The position numbers were made by a program, and so were the translations under genes. Under the pieces are notes generated by a model. The model searched no databases, was not told the origin of the DNA, and was given only the letters and a program-made list of their open reading frames with translations. Below, piece by piece: positions 7,901 through 16,817 of a stretch of DNA of 64,000 nt (the first letter of the stretch is position 1; each line of letters opens with the position of its first letter). The stretch lies in contig LFFE01000009.1 of NCBI GenBank assembly GCA_001510385.1, forward strand, positions 1 through 64,000, read 5' to 3'. This stretch comes from Actinobacteria bacterium casp-actino5. Lineage in GTDB: Bacteria > Actinomycetota > Acidimicrobiia > Acidimicrobiales > Ilumatobacteraceae.

Positions 7901-9076
7901 TCAACCCATCTGCTCAGCGACCGCAGCAGCAGACGCCTCAGCATTACGGACGAACTCTGCGACAGAGTCACCACCAAATTTGCGCTGCGCCTCATCGGCG
8001 AGAACGAGCGCGACCATCGTCTCAGCGACAACACCCATAGCAGGAACAGCGGTGACATCGGTGCGTTCTTTAAACGACACTGACGACTCTTTCGTCGCAG
8101 TGTCGACTGTCTCTAGCGTCGGAACATTCAACGTCGCGAGTGGTTTCATCGCCGCCCGAGCAACGAGCAACTCACCCGAGGTAATACCGCCTTCAACTCC
8201 CCCTGCAAGCGAACTCTTGCGACGGAATGATGCCGAATCAGCATCCCAATGAATCGCGTCGTGCGCAGCGCTTCCGCGACGGCCAGCAACTTCGAAGCCG
8301 TCACCAAGCTCGACACCCTTCACCGCCTGAATCGACATCAACGCCTGGGCAAGCAAGCCATCAATCTTGCGGTCCCAATGAACGTGAGAGCCGAGACCGA
8401 CCGGTGCACCAAATGCGAGCACCTCGACAACACCGCCAAGAGAATCGCCATCTTTTGCTGCGGCTTTGATCTCTTCGACCATGGCATCGGCGCTTACTGG
8501 GTCAAAGCAACGCACGGGTGAGTCATCAATGGCTGCAAGGTCAGCCATCGTCGGTACAGATTCAAGAGACGCGCGAGCCGATCCCATCTGAATGACGTGC
8601 GACATGATCTCAACACCAATATGTGACAGCAGTTTCTTCGCTACCGCACCCGCTGCAACCCGTGCGGCAGTCTCTCGGGCTGATGCCCGCTCGAGCACGT
8701 CACGAGCGTCACTAAACCCGTACTTTTGCATGCCGGCAAGATCGGCATGCCCTGGTCGAACCTTCGTCAACGGATCTTTCGTCGCTCCAGGTGCCGGGGA
8801 CATCTCTTCATGCCACTTGTCACTTCGGAACCACTCAGTGTTCTTAATTTCAATCGCAAGGGGTGAACCAAGGGTGCGACCATGCCGGACACCACCGATA
8901 AGTGTGAGCTCATCAACTTCGAACCGCTGACGCGGACCGCGGCCATAACCCAAGCGGCGACGACCCATCTCTGCCTGGATCTCTTCAACGGTCAGCTCAA
9001 GGCCTGCAGGCAGCCCTTCAAGCACAACAACAAGAGCTTGTCCATGAGATTCACCAGCAGTCAACAAGCGGAGCAC
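7901..9076 (-). CDS. aroC: Chorismate synthase
   Basis: A 391-aa FMN-dependent enzyme making chorismate from EPSP, the last shikimate step. Diagnostic segments are LTAGESHGQAL at the N-terminus, RRRLGYGRGPRQ, VRPGHADLAGMQKYGF, ERASARETAARVAAG and GGVEGGITSGE. The length matches actinobacterial AroC. It lies 9 nt after aroE and 4 nt before aroB on the same strand. Confidence 0.98.
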   Translation of the reverse strand: MLRLLTAGESHGQALVVVLEGLPAGLELTVEEIQAEMGRRRLGYGRGPRQRFEVDELTLIGGVRHGRTLGSPLAIEIKNTEWFRSDKWHEEMSPAPGATKDPLTKVRPGHADLAGMQKYGFSDARDVLERASARETAARVAAGAVAKKLLSHIGVEIMSHVIQMGSARASLESVPTMADLAAIDDSPVRCFDPVSADAMVEEIKAAAKDGDSLGGVVEVLAFGAPVGLGSHVHWDRKIDGLLAQALMSIQAVKGVELGDGFEVAGRRGSAAHDAIHWDADSASFRRKSSLAGGVEGGITSGELLVARAAMKPLATLNVPTLETVDTATKESSVSFKERTDVTAVPAMGVVAETMVALVLADEAQRKFGGDSVAEFVRNAEASAAAVAEQMG

Positions 9077-9085
9077 GAGATGAGG

Positions 9086-9934
9086 TTATCCGGAGCGTCG
9101 CGCGAGTTCTGCTTCTGCCGCTGACCGCATTGCGACCGGGTCGGGAGAAAACCCTGTCCACGCCTCACATTGCAGCACTGCTTGATGGACCAACATCCCC
9201 AGCCCGTCAACGGTGTGAGCACCTCGTGCCGCAGCGCCGGCGAGGAGCCCTGTTGTAAGGGGGTGATACACGATGTCGGCGACCACCTGATGCGCCCCAA
9301 TGAGTTCAATCGCCAGCGGCAGAGCACCAACACCGCTCTCACTGCCCATCCCAACCGAGGTGGTATTCACGACAATATCCGCGCCTTTGACAGCATCAAC
9401 AGTTTCATCACCATCGACTGCGTGGGCCGACTCCGCAAGCCCAGCTGCCTCCACAGCGGCAGAAAATGTCCGATTTGAAATAGTGATCAAGCAACCGTCA
9501 ATTGCACCAAGGGCAGCGACAATTGAACGAGCAGCTCCACCTGCGCCAACAACGTGCACTTTGCTACCCACAAGATCAACGCCTTGCACACGTAACGAAT
9601 TCACAAACCCGTTTCCATCGGTGCTCAATCCACGAACCCCTCCATCAGGTAATCCGACAGCGGTGTTCACCGAACGCAGCCGAGCAGATGCTGGGTCAAG
9701 CTCGTCGATCGCCGCAGCCGCCTCTTCTTTGAGCGGCATAGTGATTGCAAGACCAGCAAACTCACCTGAACGAACTCGACCAATAATCTCAGCTCCGCTA
9801 CCGCTTGGAACCTGCACCCGAACCATCTCCCAATCGAGTCCGGCCGAGGCAAACGCTGCGTTCTGCATGACAGGCGACAACGAATGTTCAACAGGATCCC
9901 CCACGATGGCAACCCGAGTCTGACCGTTACTCAT
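9086..9934 (-). CDS. aroE: Shikimate dehydrogenase
   Basis: A 282-aa NADPH-dependent enzyme reducing 3-dehydroshikimate to shikimate. The substrate-binding motif HSLSPVMQNAAF, the catalytic Lys in TMPLKEE, NTAVG, STDGNGFVNSL and the nucleotide loop VVGAGGAARSIVAAL are present in the expected order, and the C-terminal helix LGMLVHQAVLQCEAWTG is conserved. It overlaps mltG by 4 nt and precedes aroC. Confidence 0.97.
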   Translation of the reverse strand: MSNGQTRVAIVGDPVEHSLSPVMQNAAFASAGLDWEMVRVQVPSGSGAEIIGRVRSGEFAGLAITMPLKEEAAAAIDELDPASARLRSVNTAVGLPDGGVRGLSTDGNGFVNSLRVQGVDLVGSKVHVVGAGGAARSIVAALGAIDGCLITISNRTFSAAVEAAGLAESAHAVDGDETVDAVKGADIVVNTTSVGMGSESGVGALPLAIELIGAHQVVADIVYHPLTTGLLAGAAARGAHTVDGLGMLVHQAVLQCEAWTGFSPDPVAMRSAAEAELARRSG

Positions 9935-11118
9935 CCAAGGAGCCCCTTCGCTCGGGCGCTCTCGACATTGGCTTGGTGCTGATCGAATGTCACTGCAAAC
10001 GTATGAGAGCCATCATCGTCAGCGAGCACGTAATAGAGGTAGTTACATCCAACAGTTGGATCGTCAAGCACTTCACACAGTTCGTTCCCCGATGAAGGAT
10101 CCGGTGCAGGATTCAACGCCGCGCGAATTGATGCGCGACCAGGGTTCGCAATAGGAGTTGGTGGTAACCCACCGTACCTGTAGGTGTTGTACGGAAAATC
10201 TCTCGACTTGAGTAACGCAAACGGCGTGTCAGTCGACGAGCCGTAGTAAAGCGTCGCATCAATCTCAAGGTTCATTCCGAGTTCAAGACGGTTATAAATG
10301 ACTCGCGCAATCAACGCCCGATCTCCATCAACCTTCGCCTCTCGCTCAATCATCGATGCAACAATCAGCGCCTCATAAGGACTGAGGCCCAGCGCGCTCG
10401 AACGAAGCTCAAGTTCTTCTTGAATCGCTACACGCTCCATCAACTCAATCATTCGCTCGATGATCTGACCCTCATTGTCAGCATTCGACACTTGATATGT
10501 GTCAGGGAAGAGCAAGCCTTCAAGACTTGACGTATCAGCAGGCCGCCACGGCACCCGGCGTGTCGGGTCACCAGCGAGTGAGAGAAACTCTTCTCGAGAC
10601 AAATTGTCGATCTCTGACTCAAGCCGCTCAGCAATCTGGTCCACTGTGAACCCTTCGGGGAACGTCACCCGGCGGTAGGTCTCACTCGGTGATGTCCTCA
10701 ATACTCCGAGCACATCACCCACATGTGCACCAGGCACAACACGGTATAAGCCGGGTTCGGGCTCGAGACCACCTTTTTCTTTCACATACCAAGAGAACAC
10801 TCCGGCGTCGGCAATCACTCCGGCTGCTTCAAGACGCACGCCGATGTCAGTCACCGATTCACCCTCCGAGACGGTGAAGGACAGTGGCTCTCCAACCACT
10901 TCCTGCTCAGTGATTCGTTGAACCAACCACCATCCGGCAGAGCCAGCAGCGAGGATCGCAAGCATCACGAACCACAAGACTCCCCACACCAGCCAGCGCA
11001 CACGATCGCCCCGACCTGGCGCACGGTCAACGTGTGGAACCTCGTCGGGAAGGTCCCAATGATCGTCATCCCAACGTGTTCGAGCCCGCTGATCGTCAGA
11101 GAGCAGATCAGATCGCAT
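9931..11118 (-). CDS. mltG: Endolytic transglycosylase MltG (YceG family)
   Basis: A 395-aa membrane-anchored murein transglycosylase thought to end nascent glycan strands. A cytoplasmic N-terminus of about 40 residues is followed by one helix (WLVWGVLWFVMLAILAAG), then an extracytoplasmic LysM-like part (FTVSEGESVTDIGVRLEAAG) and the catalytic domain with ALIVASMIEREAK (catalytic Glu) and YGGLPPTPIANPGRASIRAA. Start ATG 11118 is chosen because a GGAG lies 9 nt upstream; ATG 11124 is possible. It overlaps ruvX by 11 nt and aroE by 4 nt, as expected for the actinobacterial cluster. Confidence 0.94.
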   Translation of the reverse strand: MRSDLLSDDQRARTRWDDDHWDLPDEVPHVDRAPGRGDRVRWLVWGVLWFVMLAILAAGSAGWWLVQRITEQEVVGEPLSFTVSEGESVTDIGVRLEAAGVIADAGVFSWYVKEKGGLEPEPGLYRVVPGAHVGDVLGVLRTSPSETYRRVTFPEGFTVDQIAERLESEIDNLSREEFLSLAGDPTRRVPWRPADTSSLEGLLFPDTYQVSNADNEGQIIERMIELMERVAIQEELELRSSALGLSPYEALIVASMIEREAKVDGDRALIARVIYNRLELGMNLEIDATLYYGSSTDTPFALLKSRDFPYNTYRYGGLPPTPIANPGRASIRAALNPAPDPSSGNELCEVLDDPTVGCNYLYYVLADDDGSHTFAVTFDQHQANVESARAKGLLG

Positions 11119-11551
11119 CGCCATGAGCTCCGGCATCGAGCCACGACTGCAGCATGATCGCTGCCGCAATCTTGTCGACGTGCCGGCGGCGTTCCTCCGC
11201 ACGCAAGCCTGCGTCGAGCATCGCTCGATCAGCACTCACTGTGGTGAGGCGTTCGTCATGCAACATCACTGGCACAGCAATGAAATTAGCCAGTGCGTGC
11301 GCAAACTTTCGGACAGCCTTCGATGAAGACCCCTCAGAACCATCGAGATGAATCGGTAAGCCAACAACCACCGCTGACGCTTCCTCTTCCGCAATGAGTC
11401 TTGCTAGCCGCTCGACGGTGAGTTCAAGGGTTTTTTCTCGTTGGACGACGGTCAGTGGCGAAGCGACTCCCGACACCCCAATTGCGACACCAAAACGTCT
11501 CGAACCCGGGTCAATTCCGATGACGCGATCTACGGTGCGTACGGAGGTCAC
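11108..11551 (-). CDS. ruvX: Holliday junction resolvase-like RuvX/YqgF
   Basis: A 147-aa RNase H-fold nuclease linked to Holliday junction resolution and 16S rRNA 5'-end maturation in other bacteria. Catalytic-site segments are VIGIDPGSRRFGVAIG, VVVGLPIHLDGSEG, HDERLTT and DKIAAAIMLQSWLD. It starts with GTG overlapping the alaS stop (GTGA) and is followed by mltG with an 11-nt overlap. Confidence 0.96.
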   Translation of the reverse strand: MTSVRTVDRVIGIDPGSRRFGVAIGVSGVASPLTVVQREKTLELTVERLARLIAEEEASAVVVGLPIHLDGSEGSSSKAVRKFAHALANFIAVPVMLHDERLTTVSADRAMLDAGLRAEERRRHVDKIAAAIMLQSWLDAGAHGDAI

Positions 11552-14190
11552 AGGCTTGTTGCAGCCGCGCGAGCGACCTCTAACGCCTCGTCAATCGCTG
11601 ACACGTTCTTTCCGCCTGCCGTTGCGACATCGCCCTTGCCGCCACCACCACCGCCAGCGGTCTTCGCGGCGTCTTTGATTAAGGATGCAGCCTCCACACC
11701 TTCGTCAGACATGACTGCTGCGGCAAGTCCGACGCCACCGGTGTTGGTTTCGCCAATCAGTACGCAGCGTCGAACACCCTCTGCTTGTCGAACAGCTATC
11801 GCCAATTCTCGAAGGTCACCAGACGCAAGTCCATCGACACGTGCCACAACAACCCCGTCAACGGCGGTTGCGACAAGTTCAGACGCTCGTCCCACCGCCA
11901 TCTGAAGACGCATCGCCTTCAGTTCGTCTTGCAGTGCCTTAATCTCATCGAGACGTCGCTGGACACCCTCGACAACATCACTCGTGGTTGAGCCGACAAG
12001 GCCCGCAACCGCAGACAGCGCTGCTTCATCTCGCTGCAACAACGCAACACTCGATGAACCAGTGATGGCCTCGATTCGGCGAAGGTTTGACCCAATCGAT
12101 GACTCGCCAACAATCTTGATCGTGCCAATATCGCCTGTCGCTCGCACATGCGTTCCGCCACACAACTCCGTCGACTTGCCAGCCTCGAGAACCCGCACGA
12201 CATCACCGTATTTGTCACCAAAGAAGGCAATTGCCCCAAGCGACTCAGCTTCCTCCTTTGTTGTTTCAAATGCACGAACTGGCGAGTTCTCAAGGGTTTC
12301 AATGTTTGCGAGACGCTCGATTTCAGCGATCTCAGCATCGGTCACAGCGGCGTAATGAGAGAAGTCGAATCTCAAACGATCTGGGCCAACATGTGAACCC
12401 GCCTGCTTTACATGGTCACCAAGCACGTGACGCAGCGCCCAGTGCAACACATGTGTGCCGGTGTGATTACGTCGAATTGCCGACCGGCGGTCTACGTCGA
12501 TCGCCGCCGTCACAGTTGCGCCAACCTCAAATGACCCAGATGTCACCTTCACGACGTGACGGCGAAGGTTCGGGAGCGCAAATGTCGTATCAATCACTTC
12601 GGCCGTTCCGGTTAACCCTGAAATCGTTCCGCTATCACCGATCTGACCACCGGCTTCAGCGTAGAAAGGTGTCCGATCCAAGAAGATCTCGAACACGTCC
12701 TCGCCTTCAGCATCAACGGTTGGAATGACCGCGACAACGCGCGATTCACAGGTGTCATCGGTGTAGCCGACAAACTCAGTCGTACCGAATTGATCAAGAA
12801 CCTCTCGGTACAGATCGACTCGCCCGTCATCAGCTGCTCCGTCGCGACGAGCCGCCTTCGCGCGTTCGCGCTGAGCTTCCATTTCGACTCGGAACCCGTC
12901 GAGATCAACATTGATCGATCGCTCGGCAGCAATTTCTTCTGTCAGTTCAAGCGGGAACCCGTAGGTGTCGTGCAACAAGAACGCCGTTGAACCCGAAAGT
13001 TGCTCACCCGAATCGAGCTCGCCATCGAGGATGCCGAGCCCGGTCTTCAACGTGTGCCGAAAGCGTTCTTCTTCCTTCTCCATCACGCCTTCAATGAAGT
13101 CACGATTCTTCACAACGTCTGGATATGCATCACCCATCACATCGACTGCCGACGACACGAGCGCCGGCATGACGAGACGATCGGTTCCCAGCATGAAGGC
13201 GTAACGAACAGCGCGACGGAGAATGCGGCGAAGCACGTATCCGCGGCCCTCATTCGACGGGAACACTCCGTCGCTGACGAGCATTGTTGCTGAGCGAGCA
13301 TGCTCGGCAAGTACTCGCATTGCAAATGAATCACGATCCTCGTAGTCGCCCGGACGGTAGGTCTTGCCGGTGAGCGAGCACGCCGTATCGAGCAGAGGCT
13401 GCATGAGATCGGTCTCCCATACCGAGTCAACCCCTTGCAGCAACGCGAGAATTCGTTCGAGTCCGGCACCGGTATCGACGGATGGTTTCGGTAGCGGCGT
13501 GCGCGACCCGTCTGGGGCCTGGTCGAATTGCATGAAGACCAGGTTCCAGAACTCCATGAAGCGATCTCCATGGGGATCATTGAGTGGTCCACCATCAGGC
13601 CCGAAGGAAGGTCCACGGTCAATGTGGATCTCACTGCACGGCCCGCACGGGCCAGTATCACCCATCTGCCAGAAATTGTCTTTGTCGCCAAGGCGTTGAA
13701 TGCGGTTCATGGGAACGCCAACACCCTCATGCCAAAGTGCTTCTGCTTCGTCATCTGACTCGTGCACCGTGATCCACAGTCGGTCGCCGTCAAACCCCCA
13801 CTTCTCAGTGACGAGCTCCCAACTCCACGGGATGATCTCCGACTTGAAGTAGTCACCAAAGGAAAAGTTCCCCAACATCTCAAAGAACACGAGGTGCCGC
13901 TTGGTGCGACCCACATCATCAAGATCGTTGTGCTTCCCGCCCGCGCGTGCACACTTCTGCGAACTCGCCGCCCTCAAATACGGTGGCGCCTCGTCACCCA
14001 CAAAATACGGCTTGAACGGCACCATTCCCGCAACCGTGAACATCAACGATGGGTCATGAGGAATGAGGCTTGCCGATGGCACCACCGCATGGTCTTTCGC
14101 CGCAAAAAAGTCAAGAAATGACTCCCTCAAGTCATCGGCTGACATAGACGATCCTGACGATAAGCCGGATTGACGATCTTCATTACTCAT
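11548..14190 (-). CDS. alaS: Alanyl-tRNA synthetase
   Basis: An 880-aa class II synthetase. The catalytic core begins DLRESFLDFFAAKDHAVVPS and contains QKCARAGGKHNDLDDVGRT and FFEMLGNFSFGDYFK. The editing domain has RRNHTGTHVLHWALRHVLG and later the zinc-binding CGGTHV. The C-terminal DHHA1/C-Ala part ends with GGGGGGKGDVATAGGKN, as in the family. A TAGAAT hexamer (14201-14206, minus) lies 10 nt before the ATG. It heads the long minus-strand operon running to the DUF2079 gene. Confidence 0.98.
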   Translation of the reverse strand: MSNEDRQSGLSSGSSMSADDLRESFLDFFAAKDHAVVPSASLIPHDPSLMFTVAGMVPFKPYFVGDEAPPYLRAASSQKCARAGGKHNDLDDVGRTKRHLVFFEMLGNFSFGDYFKSEIIPWSWELVTEKWGFDGDRLWITVHESDDEAEALWHEGVGVPMNRIQRLGDKDNFWQMGDTGPCGPCSEIHIDRGPSFGPDGGPLNDPHGDRFMEFWNLVFMQFDQAPDGSRTPLPKPSVDTGAGLERILALLQGVDSVWETDLMQPLLDTACSLTGKTYRPGDYEDRDSFAMRVLAEHARSATMLVSDGVFPSNEGRGYVLRRILRRAVRYAFMLGTDRLVMPALVSSAVDVMGDAYPDVVKNRDFIEGVMEKEEERFRHTLKTGLGILDGELDSGEQLSGSTAFLLHDTYGFPLELTEEIAAERSINVDLDGFRVEMEAQRERAKAARRDGAADDGRVDLYREVLDQFGTTEFVGYTDDTCESRVVAVIPTVDAEGEDVFEIFLDRTPFYAEAGGQIGDSGTISGLTGTAEVIDTTFALPNLRRHVVKVTSGSFEVGATVTAAIDVDRRSAIRRNHTGTHVLHWALRHVLGDHVKQAGSHVGPDRLRFDFSHYAAVTDAEIAEIERLANIETLENSPVRAFETTKEEAESLGAIAFFGDKYGDVVRVLEAGKSTELCGGTHVRATGDIGTIKIVGESSIGSNLRRIEAITGSSSVALLQRDEAALSAVAGLVGSTTSDVVEGVQRRLDEIKALQDELKAMRLQMAVGRASELVATAVDGVVVARVDGLASGDLRELAIAVRQAEGVRRCVLIGETNTGGVGLAAAVMSDEGVEAASLIKDAAKTAGGGGGGKGDVATAGGKNVSAIDEALEVARAAATSL

Positions 14191-14200
14191 AAGACCTCAG

Positions 14201-14206
14201 ATTCTA
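14201..14206 (-). promoter_or_regulatory. Candidate -10 element of the alaS operon
   Basis: TAGAAT on minus lies 10 nt before the alaS ATG, so the transcript would carry only a few leader bases. No clear -35 was seen. Confidence 0.4.
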
Positions 14207-14216
14207 CCGACCCCGA

Positions 14217-14222
14217 TACCGT
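14217..14222 (+). promoter_or_regulatory. Candidate leaderless -10 element
   Basis: TACCGT ends 7 nt before the GTG at 14230 of the Cys-rich gene, which supports that start over the ATG at 14272. Confidence 0.45.
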
Positions 14223-14229
14223 GGTGCCC

Positions 14230-15027
14230 GTGGCAAAGCAAGGTTCATCAACCCAGCGGGAATCTTCAGCAATGACATCGACACCTGGCGCCCTCGAACT
14301 TCACGAGTGGATCTCATTCACCGATCCAACCGAAGACCGCACCTGGACATTCGACGCGACCTATCTCATGTCAAACCACAAATGCATCTTCGGCGAGGGC
14401 TGCAAAGGGGTTCTCGATGCCGATGCGACCGAAATGATGCAGGGCTGCTGCAGTTACGGGGCACATTTCGTCGATGAAGATGATGTCCAAACAGTGGTGA
14501 AGGCATTCATCAACGTCAAGCCTCACCACATGCAGTTTTACGACAAGGCTGTGAAGAAGGGCTTCCTCGACGCTGGTGAACCTGATAGCGACGGTGCCCC
14601 AGTCACCACAACTCGACTAGTTGACGACGCATGCATCTTCCTGAATCGGCCAGGTTTCGAAGGCGGTGCAGGATGCGCACTGCACATTGCCGCTCTAGAA
14701 GCCGGCGCACGACCACTCGATTGGAAACCAAATGTGTGCTGGCAAGTCCCAATGCGGCTCGAGCACGCCACAGATGACACGGGCCATGTCGTCTCGCAGT
14801 TACGTGAATGGAAACGCCGCGATTGGGGCGATGGAGGGGCCGAGTTCCACTGGTGGTGCACCGAGGCTCCTGAGGCATTTACCCATCGGCTGCCGGTGTA
14901 TGAGTCGTTGCGCGACGAAATCGTCGAACTCATAGGCGAAGAGATCTACACCATGATGGTTGAAGCACTTGAGCGGCCAAGATGGACGCCACTCCCTCAC
15001 CCCGTGTTGCGTCAGAAAAAACGCTGA
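14230..15027 (+). CDS. Cys-rich putative metal-binding protein (YkgJ/DUF3109-like)
   Basis: A 265-aa soluble protein, divergent from alaS. Eight cysteines stand in recurring contexts: NHKCIFGEGCKGVLDAD, MMQGCCSYGAHF, DDACIFLNR, GGAGCALHIAALEAGARP, KPNVCWQVPMRLEH and HWWCTEAPEAF. The spacing and the GC-LH and KP-C-P contexts resemble zinc/iron-cluster proteins of the YkgJ and DUF3109 groups. The start is placed at GTG 14230 from the upstream TACCGT; ATG 14272 (MTSTPGALEL) is the main alternative and would lose only a poorly ordered tail. Function unknown; the metal site is inferred from the cysteine pattern. Confidence 0.75.
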   Translation: MAKQGSSTQRESSAMTSTPGALELHEWISFTDPTEDRTWTFDATYLMSNHKCIFGEGCKGVLDADATEMMQGCCSYGAHFVDEDDVQTVVKAFINVKPHHMQFYDKAVKKGFLDAGEPDSDGAPVTTTRLVDDACIFLNRPGFEGGAGCALHIAALEAGARPLDWKPNVCWQVPMRLEHATDDTGHVVSQLREWKRRDWGDGGAEFHWWCTEAPEAFTHRLPVYESLRDEIVELIGEEIYTMMVEALERPRWTPLPHPVLRQKKR

Positions 15028-15036
15028 GCGCGCCCG

Positions 15037-15219
15037 TCAGTTCTCTTCTTCGTCGTCGTCATCAAACGTGACGCCATATTTCTCGGCGAGCGCGGCATAT
15101 TCGTCGTCCTCATCAGAGTCCGACCGATGACGGTCACCAAATCCCAGATCAAAGGCTCCAGGACCAGCCTGCTTCAATTTGCGCGCTTCTTCAAAGCGAC
15201 GATGTCGACCCTTCTTCAC
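15037..15219 (-). CDS. Small basic-acidic hypothetical protein
   Basis: A 60-aa protein with a basic first half (KKGRHRRFEEARKLKQ) and a strongly acidic tail (FDDDDEEEN). It starts at GTG 15219 with GGGAG 7 nt upstream. The layout recalls small charged actinobacterial proteins such as DUF3073, but I cannot assign it there. It lies 59 nt downstream of rnd on the same strand and ends 9 nt from the convergent Cys-rich gene. Confidence 0.65.
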   Translation of the reverse strand: MKKGRHRRFEEARKLKQAGPGAFDLGFGDRHRSDSDEDDEYAALAEKYGVTFDDDDEEEN

Positions 15220-15278
15220 AGTAGGGCTCCCAAGTCAGTCGATATACGGATACGGGCAGGGCGAACCACTGCAGTGAA

Positions 15279-16466
15279 CTACTGTATCTGATCAGAGCGC
15301 AAGAGACGCAGACCAGCGGGACGAGAATGTTCAGACGGCACGAACGTAAGGGAGGCATTTCCGCTCACCAACGCCTGAATGTCGTCTCCTAGCAGTTCCG
15401 CTCGCCAGCCTGATGCCAAACGGGCCGTAGGATCTCCTGACAGCAGCGCAACGAGATCTGCTCGAGTCGCGAGCATTGCTGTGTCAACTCCCTCAGAGTT
15501 TGCAACCTGTGAGACCCAGGCCGAAATAAGTGTTACCGCCGGCCGGAGATCACGTTCAATGTCATCGCCTCCGCTTGGTACTTCAGGGACAGGACCTGCA
15601 AGCCCCTCGGCAACAGCAGCAAGAATCTCCGAAGCAGTCGAACCGCGTTGGGCCCGACCATCTACTCCTCGGGCTTGAGATAATTCGGTCTCGTTTTTTG
15701 GTTGGCGCTGAGCAATCCCGAGAATTGCCAGATCAGGAAGTACTTGCCGCACAGGAACGTCGAGCTCCATCGCTCGGCGTTCACGCCACTGCGACACCGC
15801 CCGTGCCACGCCTCGACCCTTCCCGTTCAAACCACGGGCATCCTTTAGTCGCAGCCATGCATCTTCAGGACGGACTGGAGTCTGACCCTTTTTACGAAGC
15901 TCTTCACATGCAGCCGTCACCCATTCAGTTCGACCCGTTTCTGCAAGTTTCACTAATAAGCGATCTTGAATTTCAATGAGGTATGCGACATCGATTGCTG
16001 CATATCTCTTCTGTGCATCGGTGAGGGGCCGACGCAACCAGTCAGTCAAGCGATCACCCTTTGCCAGAGAAATCTTCAGTTCCGAATTCACCAATGAAGC
16101 GAGCGAGGGGGTTCCATAGCCCACGAATCCTCCGGCAACTTGCGTGTCAAAGAGCTGCCGCGGAATCGAACCCACCGCATGCGTCAGCACATCGAGATCC
16201 TGCTGCGCAGCGTGAAATACAGCCTTAACATCAGACTCAAACAACTCTTTGAGAGGCGCCAAATCAACCGCCAACGGGTCGACGAGCGCGATATTGCCCT
16301 CACCCCAGCCGAGTTGCACAAGCGCTAGCGCAGGAAAATACGTGCGCTCACGATGAAATTCAGTATCAATCGCGTAGCGATCACAGGCCAACAGTTCTTT
16401 GACAATGTCAGCGAATACAGACGTCGAGTCAACCCACGTGAACTCGATGTCGTCACTGTCGCTCAC
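15279..16466 (-). CDS. rnd: Ribonuclease D-like 3'-5' exonuclease with HRDC domain
   Basis: A 395-aa DEDD-family exonuclease likely acting in tRNA and stable RNA 3'-end trimming. Exo motifs are AIDTEFHRERTYFP (Exo I), FHAAQQDLDVLTHAVG (Exo II) and QKRYAAIDVAYLIEIQDRL (Exo III with Tyr, DEDDy type). The DAWLRLKDARGLNGKGR segment near residue 205 begins the HRDC-type RNA/DNA-binding part, and a second helical unit follows. The ATG overlaps the rhodanese gene stop by 4 nt. Confidence 0.93.
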   Translation of the reverse strand: MSDSDDIEFTWVDSTSVFADIVKELLACDRYAIDTEFHRERTYFPALALVQLGWGEGNIALVDPLAVDLAPLKELFESDVKAVFHAAQQDLDVLTHAVGSIPRQLFDTQVAGGFVGYGTPSLASLVNSELKISLAKGDRLTDWLRRPLTDAQKRYAAIDVAYLIEIQDRLLVKLAETGRTEWVTAACEELRKKGQTPVRPEDAWLRLKDARGLNGKGRGVARAVSQWRERRAMELDVPVRQVLPDLAILGIAQRQPKNETELSQARGVDGRAQRGSTASEILAAVAEGLAGPVPEVPSGGDDIERDLRPAVTLISAWVSQVANSEGVDTAMLATRADLVALLSGDPTARLASGWRAELLGDDIQALVSGNASLTFVPSEHSRPAGLRLLRSDQIQ

Positions 16467-16771
16467 TGGGAGAATTCCGCCTCAAACCCCGACTGGAGCC
16501 ATGCCATCATTCCTCCGCTGACGTTCGCCGCCTGGACACCAACCGACGCCATGAACTCGCAGGCCATCGCGCTACGACCACCCGATTTACAAATGACGTA
16601 TACAGGGCCTGCGCCAATCGACCCAACTGTTTCAGCCAGCGTCGACAAGGGCATCAGTTCGGCACCAACAATGCGGGCCTCGGCATACTCGTCTGCTTCG
16701 CGGACATCAATCAGGCGCGCTCCAACCTCAAGGGCATCACGCAGTTCGGTAACTGAAACTTCAGAAATCAT
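16463..16771 (-). CDS. Rhodanese-like domain protein
   Basis: A 102-aa single-domain rhodanese. The active-site loop is CKSGGRSA with the expected catalytic Cys, preceded by RLIDVREADEYAEARIVGA and followed by NVSGGMMAWLQSG. These small proteins bind sulfane sulfur, and the physiological donor is unknown. Start ATG 16771 is chosen because TAACCT (16780-16785, minus) ends 8 nt upstream; a TTG at 16792 is the alternative. It overlaps rnd by 4 nt. Confidence 0.92.
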   Translation of the reverse strand: MISEVSVTELRDALEVGARLIDVREADEYAEARIVGAELMPLSTLAETVGSIGAGPVYVICKSGGRSAMACEFMASVGVQAANVSGGMMAWLQSGFEAEFSQ

Positions 16772-16779
16772 CGCTCGGA

Positions 16780-16785
16780 AGGTTA
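16780..16785 (-). promoter_or_regulatory. Candidate leaderless -10 element of the rhodanese-rnd pair
   Basis: TAACCT on minus lies 8 nt before the ATG at 16771. Confidence 0.45.
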
Positions 16786-16817
16786 GCGACAACGACTTTC
16801 AGAGTGACTAACGCCAT

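Noticed and set aside
7897-8058. 54-codon N-terminal extension of aroB
   Set aside because: The extension overlaps aroC, is Arg/Ser/Leu-rich, and normal AroB starts at 7896.
13137-13691. Long open frame (184 codons) antisense to alaS on another minus-strand frame
   Set aside because: It is out of frame within alaS, rich in Arg, Ser and Cys, and has no motif. A shadow of alaS.
15267-15276. CACTGCAGTG palindrome between rnd and the small acidic gene
   Set aside because: Ten base pairs only, with no further symmetry; possible but not distinguishable from chance.
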